A stretch of DNA of 64,000 nucleotides, taken from assembly GCA_022768285.1 (NCBI GenBank), contig JALEMJ010000009.1, positions 62,001 to 126,000 on the forward strand. Reading direction: 5' to 3'. Shown in pieces: positions 1-8,551 of the stretch. Both the position numbers and the translations under genes were made by a program. Numbering within the stretch: the stretch's first letter is position 1; each line of letters begins with the position of its first letter. The notes below the pieces were generated by a model. That model was not told the DNA's origin and did no database searches. It saw nothing but the letters and a program-made list of their open reading frames with translations. The DNA comes from Aerococcus sp. GTDB taxonomy: Bacteria > Bacillota > Bacilli > Lactobacillales > Aerococcaceae.

Positions 1-294
1 GTGTTATATCAGCAGCGCATTGCCACCGATGCACTCGCATACGACTACTTTCGGTATGACTATCCGTGTGTATTCGTACAGGAGAAGTTGCATCATGTAT
101 TGATTTACATGACGCTTTTACGAAAATTGAACATATCGCGCGCTGACTATCGCAGGCAACTCGTGCAATGGCTGCATTTTCGACCGTTCAATCCTGAGCT
201 ACAGGTGGCTGTATCACAGTGGCTCAATACCGTATGGCAGCTTTCGAAGCGTGTCGAGAATCAGATTGCTAGTGATTTAAAGGAGGAGAATTAA
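1..294 (+). CDS. coiA: CoiA-like competence protein, C-terminal fragment (cut by left edge)
   Basis: Only the last 97 codons are inside the window; the GTG at the first base is simply where the frame enters, not a demonstrated start. The fragment is basic and aromatic-rich with no motif I can name. The call rests mainly on position: in Bacillales and Lactobacillales coiA lies directly upstream of pepF, and here the TAA is followed without a gap by the pepF ATG. CoiA is needed for processing of DNA taken up during transformation. Another protein in this position cannot be excluded without the upstream sequence. Confidence 0.6.
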   Translation: MLYQQRIATDALAYDYFRYDYPCVFVQEKLHHVLIYMTLLRKLNISRADYRRQLVQWLHFRPFNPELQVAVSQWLNTVWQLSKRVENQIASDLKEEN

Positions 295-2100
295 ATGGCA
301 AAAATTACCCAAGTGAAACCGCGCCAAGAGATTTCAACCGACTATCAGTGGGATCTATCCACTGTTTTTCCAAGCGATAAAGCTTGGCAAGCGGCTTATG
401 ATCAGGTTGCTGGGCGTTTAGGTGAGATTGATACCTTCAGAGGACGTCTATCAGAAGGCCTAGACACGACGATTCAGGCGTTTGAAACACTGTTATCTGT
501 GAGTCGTGAGCTTGAAAAACTCGTCGTTTACGCCAATATGAAGCATGATCAGGAGACGCAGGTTGCCACATATATTCAGATGAATGACCAAGCTGAACAA
601 CTCGCGTCACAGACAGCTGAAGCGGCTGCATGGTTTGAACCGGAAGTGCTCGGTCTATCGGATGATATCAAACGGCAGTTGCGCGATAATGAAGATTACG
701 GACATTACTTCGAAGCACTCCTCCAAAAGGACGGGCACGTGCTCTCTGATAAAGAAGAAGCATTGCTTTCAACATTATCGCCGGTACTATCCAACAGCGC
801 GAATGTTTTCAGTTACTTGAGCGATACCGATCTGACATTCGGTGAAGTAACCAATGAGACAGGCGAGACGATCACTGTTAGTCACGGAAGCTACGGTAAA
901 TTGCTGGAATCGATGAATCGCAATGTACGTAGGCAAGCGTTCCATCAGCTACACGATGGTTATCGCCGGGTAAACAATACGATGGCTTCCGTAATGAGCG
1001 GTAATGTGAAAAATCATAATACGGATGCGAAATTGCACCACTATCATTCGGCGCGTGAAGCAGCAATGGCTAGTGACCACATTCCAGAGAGTGTCTATGA
1101 AACATTGGTAGATACTGTTCATCGCTATTTGCCACTGTTGCACCGCTACATCGCACTGCGCAAAACGATACTCGGTGTTGATCAGCTCTATCCGTACGAT
1201 CTCTATGTGCCATTGACGGGTGAGGCACCGATCAGTTACACCTATGCGGAAGCACAAGAAGAGCTTTTCAAAGCGTTACGCCCATTAGGCGAGGACTATC
1301 TCAAGCATTTACAGCGCGCGTTCGATGAGCATTGGATCGATGTATATGAGAATGTGGGTAAGACATCTGGGGCTTATTCGTCCGGGGTTTACGATACGAA
1401 CCCATTTGTACTATTGAACTGGCAGGATTCGCTCAGTGACTTCTACACGTTAGCGCACGAATTGGGGCACAGTATGCACAGCCTCTACACGAGTGAGAAT
1501 CAACCGTACGTATATGGGAGCTACCCGATTTTCTTGGCAGAAATCGCTTCGACGACGAATGAGAATATCTTGACACATTATTTATTGGAAACGAAGAAAG
1601 ATTCTGCGACCCAGATTTATTCTTTGAGCTACTTCTTGGATTCAGTGAAAGGGACGATTTTCCGTCAGACACAGTTTGCAGAGTTTGAACACTTCATGCA
1701 TCAGGCAGCCCAGAATGGTCAGGCGCTGACTCCTGACTTGCTGAATGAGAAGTACTTCGAGTTGAATAAGGACTACTACGGCTCAGCATTATCAACTGAA
1801 GATTACGATATTGCGTATGAATGGTCGCGTATTCCGCATTTCTATTACAACTATTACGTGTATCAGTATGCGACCGGCTTCTCTGCAGCGACGGCACTCG
1901 CTGAACGTGTCACGAGTGGTGATCAGACGAAAGTCGATGCCTATCTGCAATTCTTGAAATCAGGGGATTCCGACTATCCACTTGAGATTATGAAACGCGC
2001 GGGTGTTGATATGACAAATGCCGACTATATCGAAGCAACGATGAAGCTCTTTGAGACACGCCTCGATCAATTAGAAATATTACTTAAAGCAAATAACTAA
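295..2100 (+). CDS. pepF: Oligoendopeptidase F (M3B zinc metallopeptidase)
   Basis: 601 residues, the usual PepF length. The zinc site is visible as H388-E389-L-G-H392 with the third ligand E416 in FLAEIAST, the typical M3 arrangement. PepF is a cytosolic peptidase that hydrolyses peptides of roughly 7 to 17 residues; no signal peptide is present. The ATG follows the coiA-like stop directly and has an AGGAGGAG ribosome site inside the end of that gene, so the two are probably co-translated. A strong bidirectional terminator follows. Confidence 0.97.
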   Translation: MAKITQVKPRQEISTDYQWDLSTVFPSDKAWQAAYDQVAGRLGEIDTFRGRLSEGLDTTIQAFETLLSVSRELEKLVVYANMKHDQETQVATYIQMNDQAEQLASQTAEAAAWFEPEVLGLSDDIKRQLRDNEDYGHYFEALLQKDGHVLSDKEEALLSTLSPVLSNSANVFSYLSDTDLTFGEVTNETGETITVSHGSYGKLLESMNRNVRRQAFHQLHDGYRRVNNTMASVMSGNVKNHNTDAKLHHYHSAREAAMASDHIPESVYETLVDTVHRYLPLLHRYIALRKTILGVDQLYPYDLYVPLTGEAPISYTYAEAQEELFKALRPLGEDYLKHLQRAFDEHWIDVYENVGKTSGAYSSGVYDTNPFVLLNWQDSLSDFYTLAHELGHSMHSLYTSENQPYVYGSYPIFLAEIASTTNENILTHYLLETKKDSATQIYSLSYFLDSVKGTIFRQTQFAEFEHFMHQAAQNGQALTPDLLNEKYFELNKDYYGSALSTEDYDIAYEWSRIPHFYYNYYVYQYATGFSAATALAERVTSGDQTKVDAYLQFLKSGDSDYPLEIMKRAGVDMTNADYIEATMKLFETRLDQLEILLKANN

Positions 2101-2118
2101 ACGTATTTTGAATAAGCA

Positions 2119-2165
2119 AAAACCTCTAGGAACTCGCCACATCCGGTGGGGGCCTAGAGGTTTTA
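2119..2165. terminator. Bidirectional intrinsic terminator between pepF and spxH
   Basis: A 12-bp stem AAAACCTCTAGG / CCTAGAGGTTTT with a 22-base loop, flanked by A-rich and T-rich tracts, lies between two convergent genes and can serve both strands. Confidence 0.9.
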
Positions 2166-2171
2166 TTTGTA

Positions 2172-2837
2172 TTATTTATGCCATGCGATTTTTAATGATG
2201 GCTCATGGGTATTGTTACATTCACACTGACGCGCCGTTTCATCGAAATAGTTGAATAATTGATGTAATGTCTCAGCGTTGATGTGGTGTTCAATCTTTAT
2301 CGCAATATCAGCGTTTGTTGAATCTGATATGATCAGTGCTGGTAACGTCGTGACATTCATTTCACGCATCAATTGAATATCCTTCTGATAATCTTTGCGG
2401 ATATAGCGGGACGTAAAACCGTCGAGCCACATCTGATAATCGAGGTTATTTTGACGAATGATAGTTTTAACCGTTTCGTCCTGACATCGCTTGCGATTTT
2501 CAATGAAATTATGCTGCATTGAGAGTAACAAGCGATTGGCGACGTGTTTACCTTGTAGCGCAGCAGTTTTGAAGGCGAGTGCGACCTGGTAATTAGCCAT
2601 CAGATTGAAATCCGCATACGAAGCGGTCATTTGCTCATCGTATGCGTGCAGTTCTGTATCGTGATAGCAAAAAATGCGCAACGACACATGCTGCGGCGCT
2701 TCATTAACAAATGTTAAGATTTCTTTTTCAACTTGAAAACAATTGGTGTCTAATGGATTAACAAATAAGAAAAGATCAAAATAATGTTCATCAGTATGAT
2801 TGATGGGTTTAGATCGAAATCTCATTGAATCGTCCAT
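2172..2837 (-). CDS. spxH: SpxH/YjbH-type DsbA-family adaptor protein
   Basis: 221 residues from the chosen ATG. That start has an AGGAGGT site seven bases upstream (plus-strand 2845-2852); an in-frame ATG 24 bases earlier lies upstream of this site and is unlikely to be used. The thioredoxin/DsbA-like beginning (FLFVNPLDTNC) and the position next to pepF and the CYTH gene identify the YjbH family, which in Bacillus and Staphylococcus presents the regulator Spx to ClpXP. The CxxC of Bacillus YjbH is reduced to a single Cys here (LDTNC), so redox activity is doubtful; an adaptor role would not need it. Confidence 0.8.
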   Translation of the reverse strand: MDDSMRFRSKPINHTDEHYFDLFLFVNPLDTNCFQVEKEILTFVNEAPQHVSLRIFCYHDTELHAYDEQMTASYADFNLMANYQVALAFKTAALQGKHVANRLLLSMQHNFIENRKRCQDETVKTIIRQNNLDYQMWLDGFTSRYIRKDYQKDIQLMREMNVTTLPALIISDSTNADIAIKIEHHINAETLHQLFNYFDETARQCECNNTHEPSLKIAWHK

Positions 2838-2857
2838 AAAATTGACCTCCTTCTTTA

Positions 2858-3463
2858 TCATATATCGTAGAGCGGTTCTGTCCGCTGCATCCGAATCATT
2901 TTCTTTTCGGAAGGACGTACCGGAATACTATACGTTTCGAGCAATTTGTAAAATTGTCGTTCACCGTTCCTCGGATCGGGTGTCGTTTCCATTTCAAGTT
3001 CGTGATCATTGAAATGCGTGAAATGACAATCATCGAGAACAAGTGTCCCGTTTGGTACGTGTGCTTCTATGCGTCGCGTTTCAAACGAGGCAAAGCGTGA
3101 CATGTCATCCAGTGAGAGTTGGTGTGATTGGAGTGCCTCGCGAATTGCCGGTGCTTCTGGCAATTTTTCCGCTTCAACGAGCGATGTTGCTTCATTATGG
3201 CTGAGCTTGTCCATAATTTCAATCATTTGGTTTTGACCGCTCGGCTGTTTCATTGTGAAGTGGTTATAACGCGCGGTCATTCGCAAGCGCAAGCCGATAT
3301 GACGCTCACGTAGCGCAAAATCTGGTGTATCGAAATAGTAATTGTGCTGAACCACGGCTTGCTCAGAATTTAAGTGCAATTTCTGTAACAATTGCTGATA
3401 TTCTTCAGCGCTGATGATATTTTTGAATTCTGTTTCTAGATGTTGCCCCATGCGCGCATTCAC
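2858..3463 (-). CDS. CYTH-domain protein (YjbK family)
   Basis: About 201 residues. The ExExK signature is at the start (LETEFKN), followed by the alternating charged strands typical of the CYTH (adenylate cyclase/thiamine triphosphatase) tunnel fold, with LRLRMT and FTMKQ strands. Family members bind triphosphates or inorganic polyphosphate with divalent metal; the substrate here is unknown. The neighbourhood matches B. subtilis yjbH-yjbK-yjbM-yjbN. The start is uncertain: the first ATG lacks a clear ribosome site and the ATG four codons later (MGQHLETEF) is equally possible. Confidence 0.85.
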   Translation of the reverse strand: MNARMGQHLETEFKNIISAEEYQQLLQKLHLNSEQAVVQHNYYFDTPDFALRERHIGLRLRMTARYNHFTMKQPSGQNQMIEIMDKLSHNEATSLVEAEKLPEAPAIREALQSHQLSLDDMSRFASFETRRIEAHVPNGTLVLDDCHFTHFNDHELEMETTPDPRNGERQFYKLLETYSIPVRPSEKKMIRMQRTEPLYDI

Positions 3464-3497
3464 TCACATTCATTAAAAATTTGGTATTATTCTTTTC

Positions 3498-3526
3498 ATT
3501 ATACGTCATTCACCAGTGAGTAACAG
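3498..3526 (-). promoter_or_regulatory. Promoter for the CYTH gene and spxH
   Basis: On the minus strand a perfect -10 TATAAT (3503-3498) lies 17 bases from a poor -35 (CTGTTA, 3526-3521), about 35 bases before the CYTH start. Confidence 0.5.
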
Positions 3527-3543
3527 TATTTACACTCGCACAC

Positions 3544-3572
3544 TGAATTTGTGCATAAAGATATGCTAAAAT
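3544..3572 (+). promoter_or_regulatory. Probable extended -10 promoter for NAD kinase
   Basis: TGCTAAAAT (3564-3572) is an extended -10 element; the -35 region (TGAATT) is weak. It lies about 40 bases before the nadK start and diverges from the promoter of the CYTH gene. Confidence 0.45.
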
Positions 3573-3612
3573 TTAAGGGATTAAATGAAAGAGCCAAGCG
3601 TTGGAGGTCAGA

Positions 3613-4425
3613 ATGAAGTATTCAGTGTTCAATAATGATAATCAAGAATCAATCGAAATTAAAGACTATATTGAATCAAAGCTCGCGGATCATGATTACG
3701 AGATCGATGATGAGCACCCGGAACTCGTTATCACAGTCGGTGGGGACGGTACGCTGCTCTCAGCATTCCATCACTATGAGCGTCAACTCGATACGATTCG
3801 TTTTACGAGTGTGCACACGGGGCACTTAGGGTTTTACACGGATTGGATTAAAAACGACGTTGATCTACTTATCGAAGGCTTAGCAGCTGACGCAGGAGAG
3901 GATGTCAGCTATCCACTCCTAAAAGTGATCGTCAAAGATCGCCAAGATTCAACCATGGAGAAATTGGCACTGAACGAAGCGACCATCCGTCGTTACGAAG
4001 GGACGATGAAATGTAACATCAATATCAAAGACGAGCTCTTCGAACGCTATCGTGGCGATGGACTTTGTGTGTCGACGCCGACAGGATCGACAGGACTGAA
4101 CAAATCGCTCGGGGGTGCAGTCATTCATCCGAGCCTACGTTCATTACAATTGACCGAGATTGCGCCACTGAATAACCGCGTGTACCGCAGTTTATCCAGC
4201 CCAGTTATCATCTGTGATCATGAATGGTTTACACTGGATCTCGGTAAAGGCGAGCAGAGTGGCCTATTTATGACGCTGGATCAATTCACTATTTCACTCA
4301 AATACGTGAAGGAAGTACGCTTTGAAGTGGCGCCACAGCAGATTCACTTCTCGCGCTATCGCCACACGCATTTCTGGGACCGCGTGCGTCAATCCTTCAT
4401 CAGCGATCAACCAGGTGAGGATTAG
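3613..4425 (+). CDS. nadK: NAD kinase
   Basis: 270 residues. The GGDGT motif (43-47, catalytic D45) and the downstream GSTGLNKSLGGAV segment are diagnostic of ATP-NAD kinase, which makes NADP from NAD. The ATG was chosen because a GGAGGT site lies just upstream; an earlier in-frame TTG overlaps that site. The stop overlaps by one base the GTG of the following pseudouridine synthase gene. The RelQ gene that normally precedes NAD kinase in related genomes is not here. Confidence 0.97.
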   Translation: MKYSVFNNDNQESIEIKDYIESKLADHDYEIDDEHPELVITVGGDGTLLSAFHHYERQLDTIRFTSVHTGHLGFYTDWIKNDVDLLIEGLAADAGEDVSYPLLKVIVKDRQDSTMEKLALNEATIRRYEGTMKCNINIKDELFERYRGDGLCVSTPTGSTGLNKSLGGAVIHPSLRSLQLTEIAPLNNRVYRSLSSPVIICDHEWFTLDLGKGEQSGLFMTLDQFTISLKYVKEVRFEVAPQQIHFSRYRHTHFWDRVRQSFISDQPGED

Positions 4426-5330
4426 TGGGACTACAGTTTCAATGGCAGGTGGATCGCTCGGTCAAACTGAAAACCTTTTTACAGCATCAGCGCTTGTCAC
4501 GCTCATTAATCGTCAAACTCAAGCGGCTCGGCCGTATTTGGGTGAATGATCAATCGGTTCCGGTAACATATCCACTGGATACTGGTGATACCGTGACGAT
4601 CGAACTACCGGATGAAGGTAAACAGGAAGAAATCCTCCCTAAAGCTGGACCGTTAGCGATTTTATATGAGGATCAACACTTCCTAATTGTGAACAAATCA
4701 GCGGGCGTTCATACACTGCCGGTGCGTTATCACGATGATACGTCGCTCGCGAGTACGATTAAATATTATTATCAGACGCAGCAATACGATGATCAGGTGA
4801 TTCATCCGGTGTCACGACTCGATGGGGGCACGTCCGGTGCAGTGATGTTTGCGAAACACCAATTTGCGCATGCCGTAATGGCGCAGGAAATGGCCAATCA
4901 TCAGCTGGCAAAGTACTATACGGCTTGGACTGAGCGACCGGTCGCCCCGCAGCCGCACGGAGTCATTGATTTACCGATCGGACGGGAAGAGGGTTCCATT
5001 ATCAAGCGACGTGTTCGCGATGATGGGAAATCCGCGCAGACAGAATACTGGCTGAAACAACAGACGAATAGCGGGTACTATCAGTATCGTGTGCAACTGC
5101 ATACCGGACGCACGCATCAAATCCGCGTGCATTTTGCGCATATGGGTGCACCCTTAGTCGGTGACGACCTTTACGGCGAGGGAAGCGATATTATCTCGCA
5201 TCAGGCACTACATTGTCGACGCCTAGTATTCACCCATCCGTTTTTAGACCAACAAATGACAATTGAAGCACCGTATCCTGAAGCGTTCGTCCCTTTAATG
5301 GATGATGAACGGCTTGAGGATAGTGAGTAA
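4425..5330 (+). CDS. RluA-family 23S rRNA pseudouridine synthase (YjbO-like)
   Basis: 301 residues: an N-terminal S4-like RNA-binding region (about 10-80) and an RluA catalytic domain with HPVSRLDGGTSG, catalytic Asp at 133, plus the HTGRTHQIRVH signature near 225. It isomerises uridine in rRNA or tRNA; the exact site cannot be read from sequence, although the nadK-linked copy in Bacillus is RluD-like. The GTG start overlaps the nadK stop by one base and has AGGTGAGG upstream, indicating translational coupling. Confidence 0.93.
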   Translation: MGLQFQWQVDRSVKLKTFLQHQRLSRSLIVKLKRLGRIWVNDQSVPVTYPLDTGDTVTIELPDEGKQEEILPKAGPLAILYEDQHFLIVNKSAGVHTLPVRYHDDTSLASTIKYYYQTQQYDDQVIHPVSRLDGGTSGAVMFAKHQFAHAVMAQEMANHQLAKYYTAWTERPVAPQPHGVIDLPIGREEGSIIKRRVRDDGKSAQTEYWLKQQTNSGYYQYRVQLHTGRTHQIRVHFAHMGAPLVGDDLYGEGSDIISHQALHCRRLVFTHPFLDQQMTIEAPYPEAFVPLMDDERLEDSE

Positions 5331-5360
5331 TATTTAACATCAAAGGGAGGCTGTGAGTAT

Positions 5361-6764
5361 ATGACAGACGACACACGCAACCACTTTCAACGTGATCATG
5401 ATCTGGAAGAATTAACAGATATTGAAAAATTTGAGAATGTCACGAAGCTGCTGACTGAGCACAATCGTGAGGCGTTCCGCGAAGAGTTGATGGCCAATCA
5501 TACGTATGAACAAGCGCAGATTTACAGCCATCTGGATGCCAAACAGCGACAGATTGCGAATGGCTATTTGACACCTGATGAGCTGGCGAGTATTTATGAT
5601 GTATTCGATGAGGATACTTTCAAAGATACCATCTCTTTCCTCTCAAAAATGGATGACCGGCGTGCTTCTGCAATTCTGGCAGAGATGTATCGTGATAATG
5701 CGGCCGATATCCTCCAACAAGTCAAGCCGACAAAGGCACAAATTTATTTGCGGTTGATGCCACGCGGGCAGGCTGATGAATTAAAATCATTGATGCAGTA
5801 CGAAGAAGATACGGCTGGATCAATTATGACAACTGATTTTGTTTCATTGCAGGCCAATCAGACGGTCAAATCAGCTATGACGCTGGTTCGCTCGAAGGCT
5901 GATGTTGCTGAAACAATCTACTACTTGTATGTGGTGGACGACAATGATCGCATCGTCGGCGTCGTGACGTTGCGCGATATGATGTTGGCGGACGCTAATG
6001 AATTCGTCTCTGATATTATGAGTGAGCGTGTGGTTGCTGTGAGCGTGCATGATGACCAAGAGATTGTTGCGAAGGTCATCCGCGATTACGACTTCATGGC
6101 TATTCCTGTTACGGAAGACACCGGCCAATTAGTCGGTATTATCACGGTTGATGATATTTTGGACGTTATTGACGAGGAAGCCGCAGAGGACTACTCCGGA
6201 TTGGCAGCCGTTGACGTCGATGAAGTCCACGAATCATCATTAAAAGCAGCTTCGGGGCGTTTGCCTTGGTTGATCACGCTGTTGTTTCTCGGTATGGGAA
6301 CCGCAACGTTAATCGGTCGCTTCGAACAATTGATTGAAGAAGTAGCAACACTCTCACTGTTTATTACCTTAGTTACCGGGACAGCCGGGAACGCAGGTAC
6401 ACAGTCTCTGGCGGTTGCGGTGAGAAGATTGGCGATGCCTAAAGATGAAAACACCGGCTTCGTTCGTATGATTTTGCATGAAATTGTAATTGGATTGATC
6501 AGTGGAACCGTGACGGGAATCACGATTTTCTTGATCATTACTGTTTGGCAACGGAATTTAGCCCTGGCTGGCGTTGTAGGTATTGCTATGTTGTCGGCTA
6601 TTACCGTCGCTAATGTGGCAGGGAGCTTGGTGCCAATGGCGATGGATAAATTAGGCTTCGACCCCGCTGTGGCATCTGGGCCGTTCATTTCAACGCTCTC
6701 TGACCTGACGAGTGTCCTGATTTACTTCTCTGTGGCATCGCAGTTCATGCCATTTTTGGTATAA
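5361..6764 (+). CDS. mgtE: Magnesium transporter MgtE
   Basis: 467 residues with the full MgtE layout: acidic N-terminal superhelical domain (about 20-130), two CBS domains (about 135-260, with EEDTAGSIMTT at the first) and five membrane helices from about residue 290 to the end. MgtE is a homodimeric Mg2+ channel gated by Mg2+ binding to the cytosolic domains. The ATG is preceded by AAGGGAGG. The gene is 30 bases behind the RluA gene and probably in the same transcript. There is no room for a magnesium riboswitch in the short upstream gap. Confidence 0.96.
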   Translation: MTDDTRNHFQRDHDLEELTDIEKFENVTKLLTEHNREAFREELMANHTYEQAQIYSHLDAKQRQIANGYLTPDELASIYDVFDEDTFKDTISFLSKMDDRRASAILAEMYRDNAADILQQVKPTKAQIYLRLMPRGQADELKSLMQYEEDTAGSIMTTDFVSLQANQTVKSAMTLVRSKADVAETIYYLYVVDDNDRIVGVVTLRDMMLADANEFVSDIMSERVVAVSVHDDQEIVAKVIRDYDFMAIPVTEDTGQLVGIITVDDILDVIDEEAAEDYSGLAAVDVDEVHESSLKAASGRLPWLITLLFLGMGTATLIGRFEQLIEEVATLSLFITLVTGTAGNAGTQSLAVAVRRLAMPKDENTGFVRMILHEIVIGLISGTVTGITIFLIITVWQRNLALAGVVGIAMLSAITVANVAGSLVPMAMDKLGFDPAVASGPFISTLSDLTSVLIYFSVASQFMPFLV

Positions 6765-6782
6765 TGTCACGCATGCATAAAA

Positions 6783-6880
6783 ATGAGGCGAATGAACATG
6801 TATTTAACTGATCCGACCTGATTCGCGTATCTCTTGACACGTTGTGAAGCGTTATTGACGTGTAATTGGCTGAGAACACG
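6783..6880 (+). promoter_or_regulatory. Possible translational leader of prfC
   Basis: The mgtE-prfC gap is 149 bases. It holds a tiny frame (ATG at 6792, or 6798 with better-spaced GAGG) encoding MNMYLTDPT and ending in TGA at 6819-6821. Downstream are two mutually exclusive pairings: ACACGT 6837-6842 with ACGTGT 6858-6863, or CGTGT 6859-6863 with ACACG 6876-6880. This resembles a leader-peptide switch in front of the gene for release factor 3, but neither hairpin is followed by a T-run, so it is only a candidate. A TTGACA at 6834-6839 has no -10 at normal spacing. Confidence 0.3.
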
Positions 6881-6913
6881 AATAATTAATTAAAAAAATA
6901 AGGATGATTAACA

Positions 6914-8485
6914 ATGAATTTAAATGATGAGGTCGCTAAACGACGGACGTTTGCGATTATTTCCCACCCGGATGCTGGGAAGACGACGATTACCGAGCAT
7001 TTGCTGCTGTATTCCGGGGCGATTCGCCAGGCAGGTACAGTTAAGGGTAAAAAAACTGGCAAATTTGCCACGTCAGACTGGATGGCGATCGAGCAACAGC
7101 GCGGGATTTCGGTTACTAGTTCAGTCATGCAGGTAGACTATGATGGCTATCAGATTAATATTGTCGATACCCCAGGGCACGAGGATTTCTCGGAGGATAC
7201 CTACCGTACATTGATGGCTGTCGACAGTGCGGTTATGGTTATCGATTCGGCGAAAGGGATCGAGCCACAGACGAAGCGGTTATTCGAAGTTGCGAGCAAG
7301 CGCGGAATTCCAATTTTTACCTTCATGAATAAACTCGACCGCGTGGGACGCGAGCCGATGGATTTAATTGCAGAATTGGAGGACGTTCTGGGTATCGATG
7401 CGTATGCGATGAACTGGCCGATGGGGATGGGTAAGAATTTGGAAGGCCTGTATGACATCTACAATCAGCGCCTCGAATTAACCCATCCGGAAGACAACGG
7501 GGACTATGATTATTTACCACTGGATGAGAACGGCGAAGTGTCATCCAATTACGCGATCGCGCAGTCCGGTTATTATCAGGAAGCATTGGAAAATGCGCAA
7601 TTGCTCAAAGAGGCGGGTAATCCGTTCGATGCCGAAGCTATCCAGAAAGGGCAGTTAACCCCTGTCTTCTTTGGCTCAGCATTGACCGGCTTTGGGGTGC
7701 AGACGTTTTTGGACGCATTTGTTGAATTTGCGCCGTCACCGAAGCCGGAAGAGACGGTGGACGGGCAACTGATTGATCCGACTGACGACCGTTTGACGGG
7801 ATTTATTTTCAAGATTCAAGCGAATATGGATCCGCGTCACCGCGATCGTATTGCATTTGTGCGACTCAGTTCGGGTGCCTTCCACGAAGGTGATGAAGTC
7901 GTGATTGAACGTACGGGTAAAACCGTGCGATTGAATAATACGACGCGTTTCATGGCGGATAGCCGTGAAAATGCTGGTGAGGCAGTGGCCGGTGATATTA
8001 TTGGATTGTACGATACCGGGAATTTCCAGATTTCCGATTCAATCTATCAGGGAAAAGAAAAAATCGCTTTCCCACCATTACCGTACTTCACGCCAGAAAT
8101 GTTTATGAAAGTTGTGCCTAAAAATGTCATGAAGCAAAAATCGTTCCACAAAGGGATTGAGCAGTTGGTTCAAGAAGGTGCAATTCAGTTATACAAAACA
8201 TGGCATACTGACGAATATATTCTCGGTGCGGTTGGACAGCTACAGTTTGAGGTTTTCCAGTACCGTTTAGAGAATGAATACAATTCTGAAGTAGAGATGC
8301 ATCCGATGGGCCGTAAAATTGCCCGTTGGATCGATCACGAAGACTTAGACCCAGCAATGTCGTCCTCGCGTAACTTGCTTTGCAAAGACCGCTTCGATCA
8401 GCCGGTATTTTTGTTTGAGAATGAATTTGCGAAGAACTGGTTCGAACAGAAATATCCAGATGTATCGCTCAAAACATTATTATAA
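6914..8485 (+). CDS. prfC: Peptide chain release factor 3
   Basis: 523 residues, the usual RF3 length. The translational GTPase motifs are clear: G1 HPDAGKTT (18-25), switch [11 protein letters not shown]4 NKLDR, and the RF3-type [11 protein letters not shown] segment. RF3 is the GTPase that releases RF1 or RF2 from the ribosome after peptide release. It stands as a single transcription unit between mgtE and a bidirectional terminator, with AAGGA upstream of the ATG. Confidence 0.97.
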   Translation: MNLNDEVAKRRTFAIISHPDAGKTTITEHLLLYSGAIRQAGTVKGKKTGKFATSDWMAIEQQRGISVTSSVMQVDYDGYQINIVDTPGHEDFSEDTYRTLMAVDSAVMVIDSAKGIEPQTKRLFEVASKRGIPIFTFMNKLDRVGREPMDLIAELEDVLGIDAYAMNWPMGMGKNLEGLYDIYNQRLELTHPEDNGDYDYLPLDENGEVSSNYAIAQSGYYQEALENAQLLKEAGNPFDAEAIQKGQLTPVFFGSALTGFGVQTFLDAFVEFAPSPKPEETVDGQLIDPTDDRLTGFIFKIQANMDPRHRDRIAFVRLSSGAFHEGDEVVIERTGKTVRLNNTTRFMADSRENAGEAVAGDIIGLYDTGNFQISDSIYQGKEKIAFPPLPYFTPEMFMKVVPKNVMKQKSFHKGIEQLVQEGAIQLYKTWHTDEYILGAVGQLQFEVFQYRLENEYNSEVEMHPMGRKIARWIDHEDLDPAMSSSRNLLCKDRFDQPVFLFENEFAKNWFEQKYPDVSLKTLL

Positions 8486-8496
8486 TTTGCACGAAA

Positions 8497-8529
8497 AAAG
8501 GCATCCGCAGTCAGACTGCGAGTGCCTTT
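8497..8529. terminator. Bidirectional terminator between prfC and clpE
   Basis: A long hairpin AAAGGCA...CGCAGT / ACTGCG...TGCCTTT with a 3-base loop and one mismatch, flanked by an A-run on the left and short T-tracts on the right, between convergent genes. Confidence 0.85.
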
Positions 8530-8551
8530 GTCATTTAGTGATTATGATGGT

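Noticed and set aside
6191..6688. 165-codon minus-strand frame
   Set aside because: Antisense to the membrane domain of mgtE, with no family features.
6834..6862. TTGACA as prfC promoter -35
   Set aside because: No acceptable -10 at 15-19 bases; it instead overlaps one arm of an inverted repeat.
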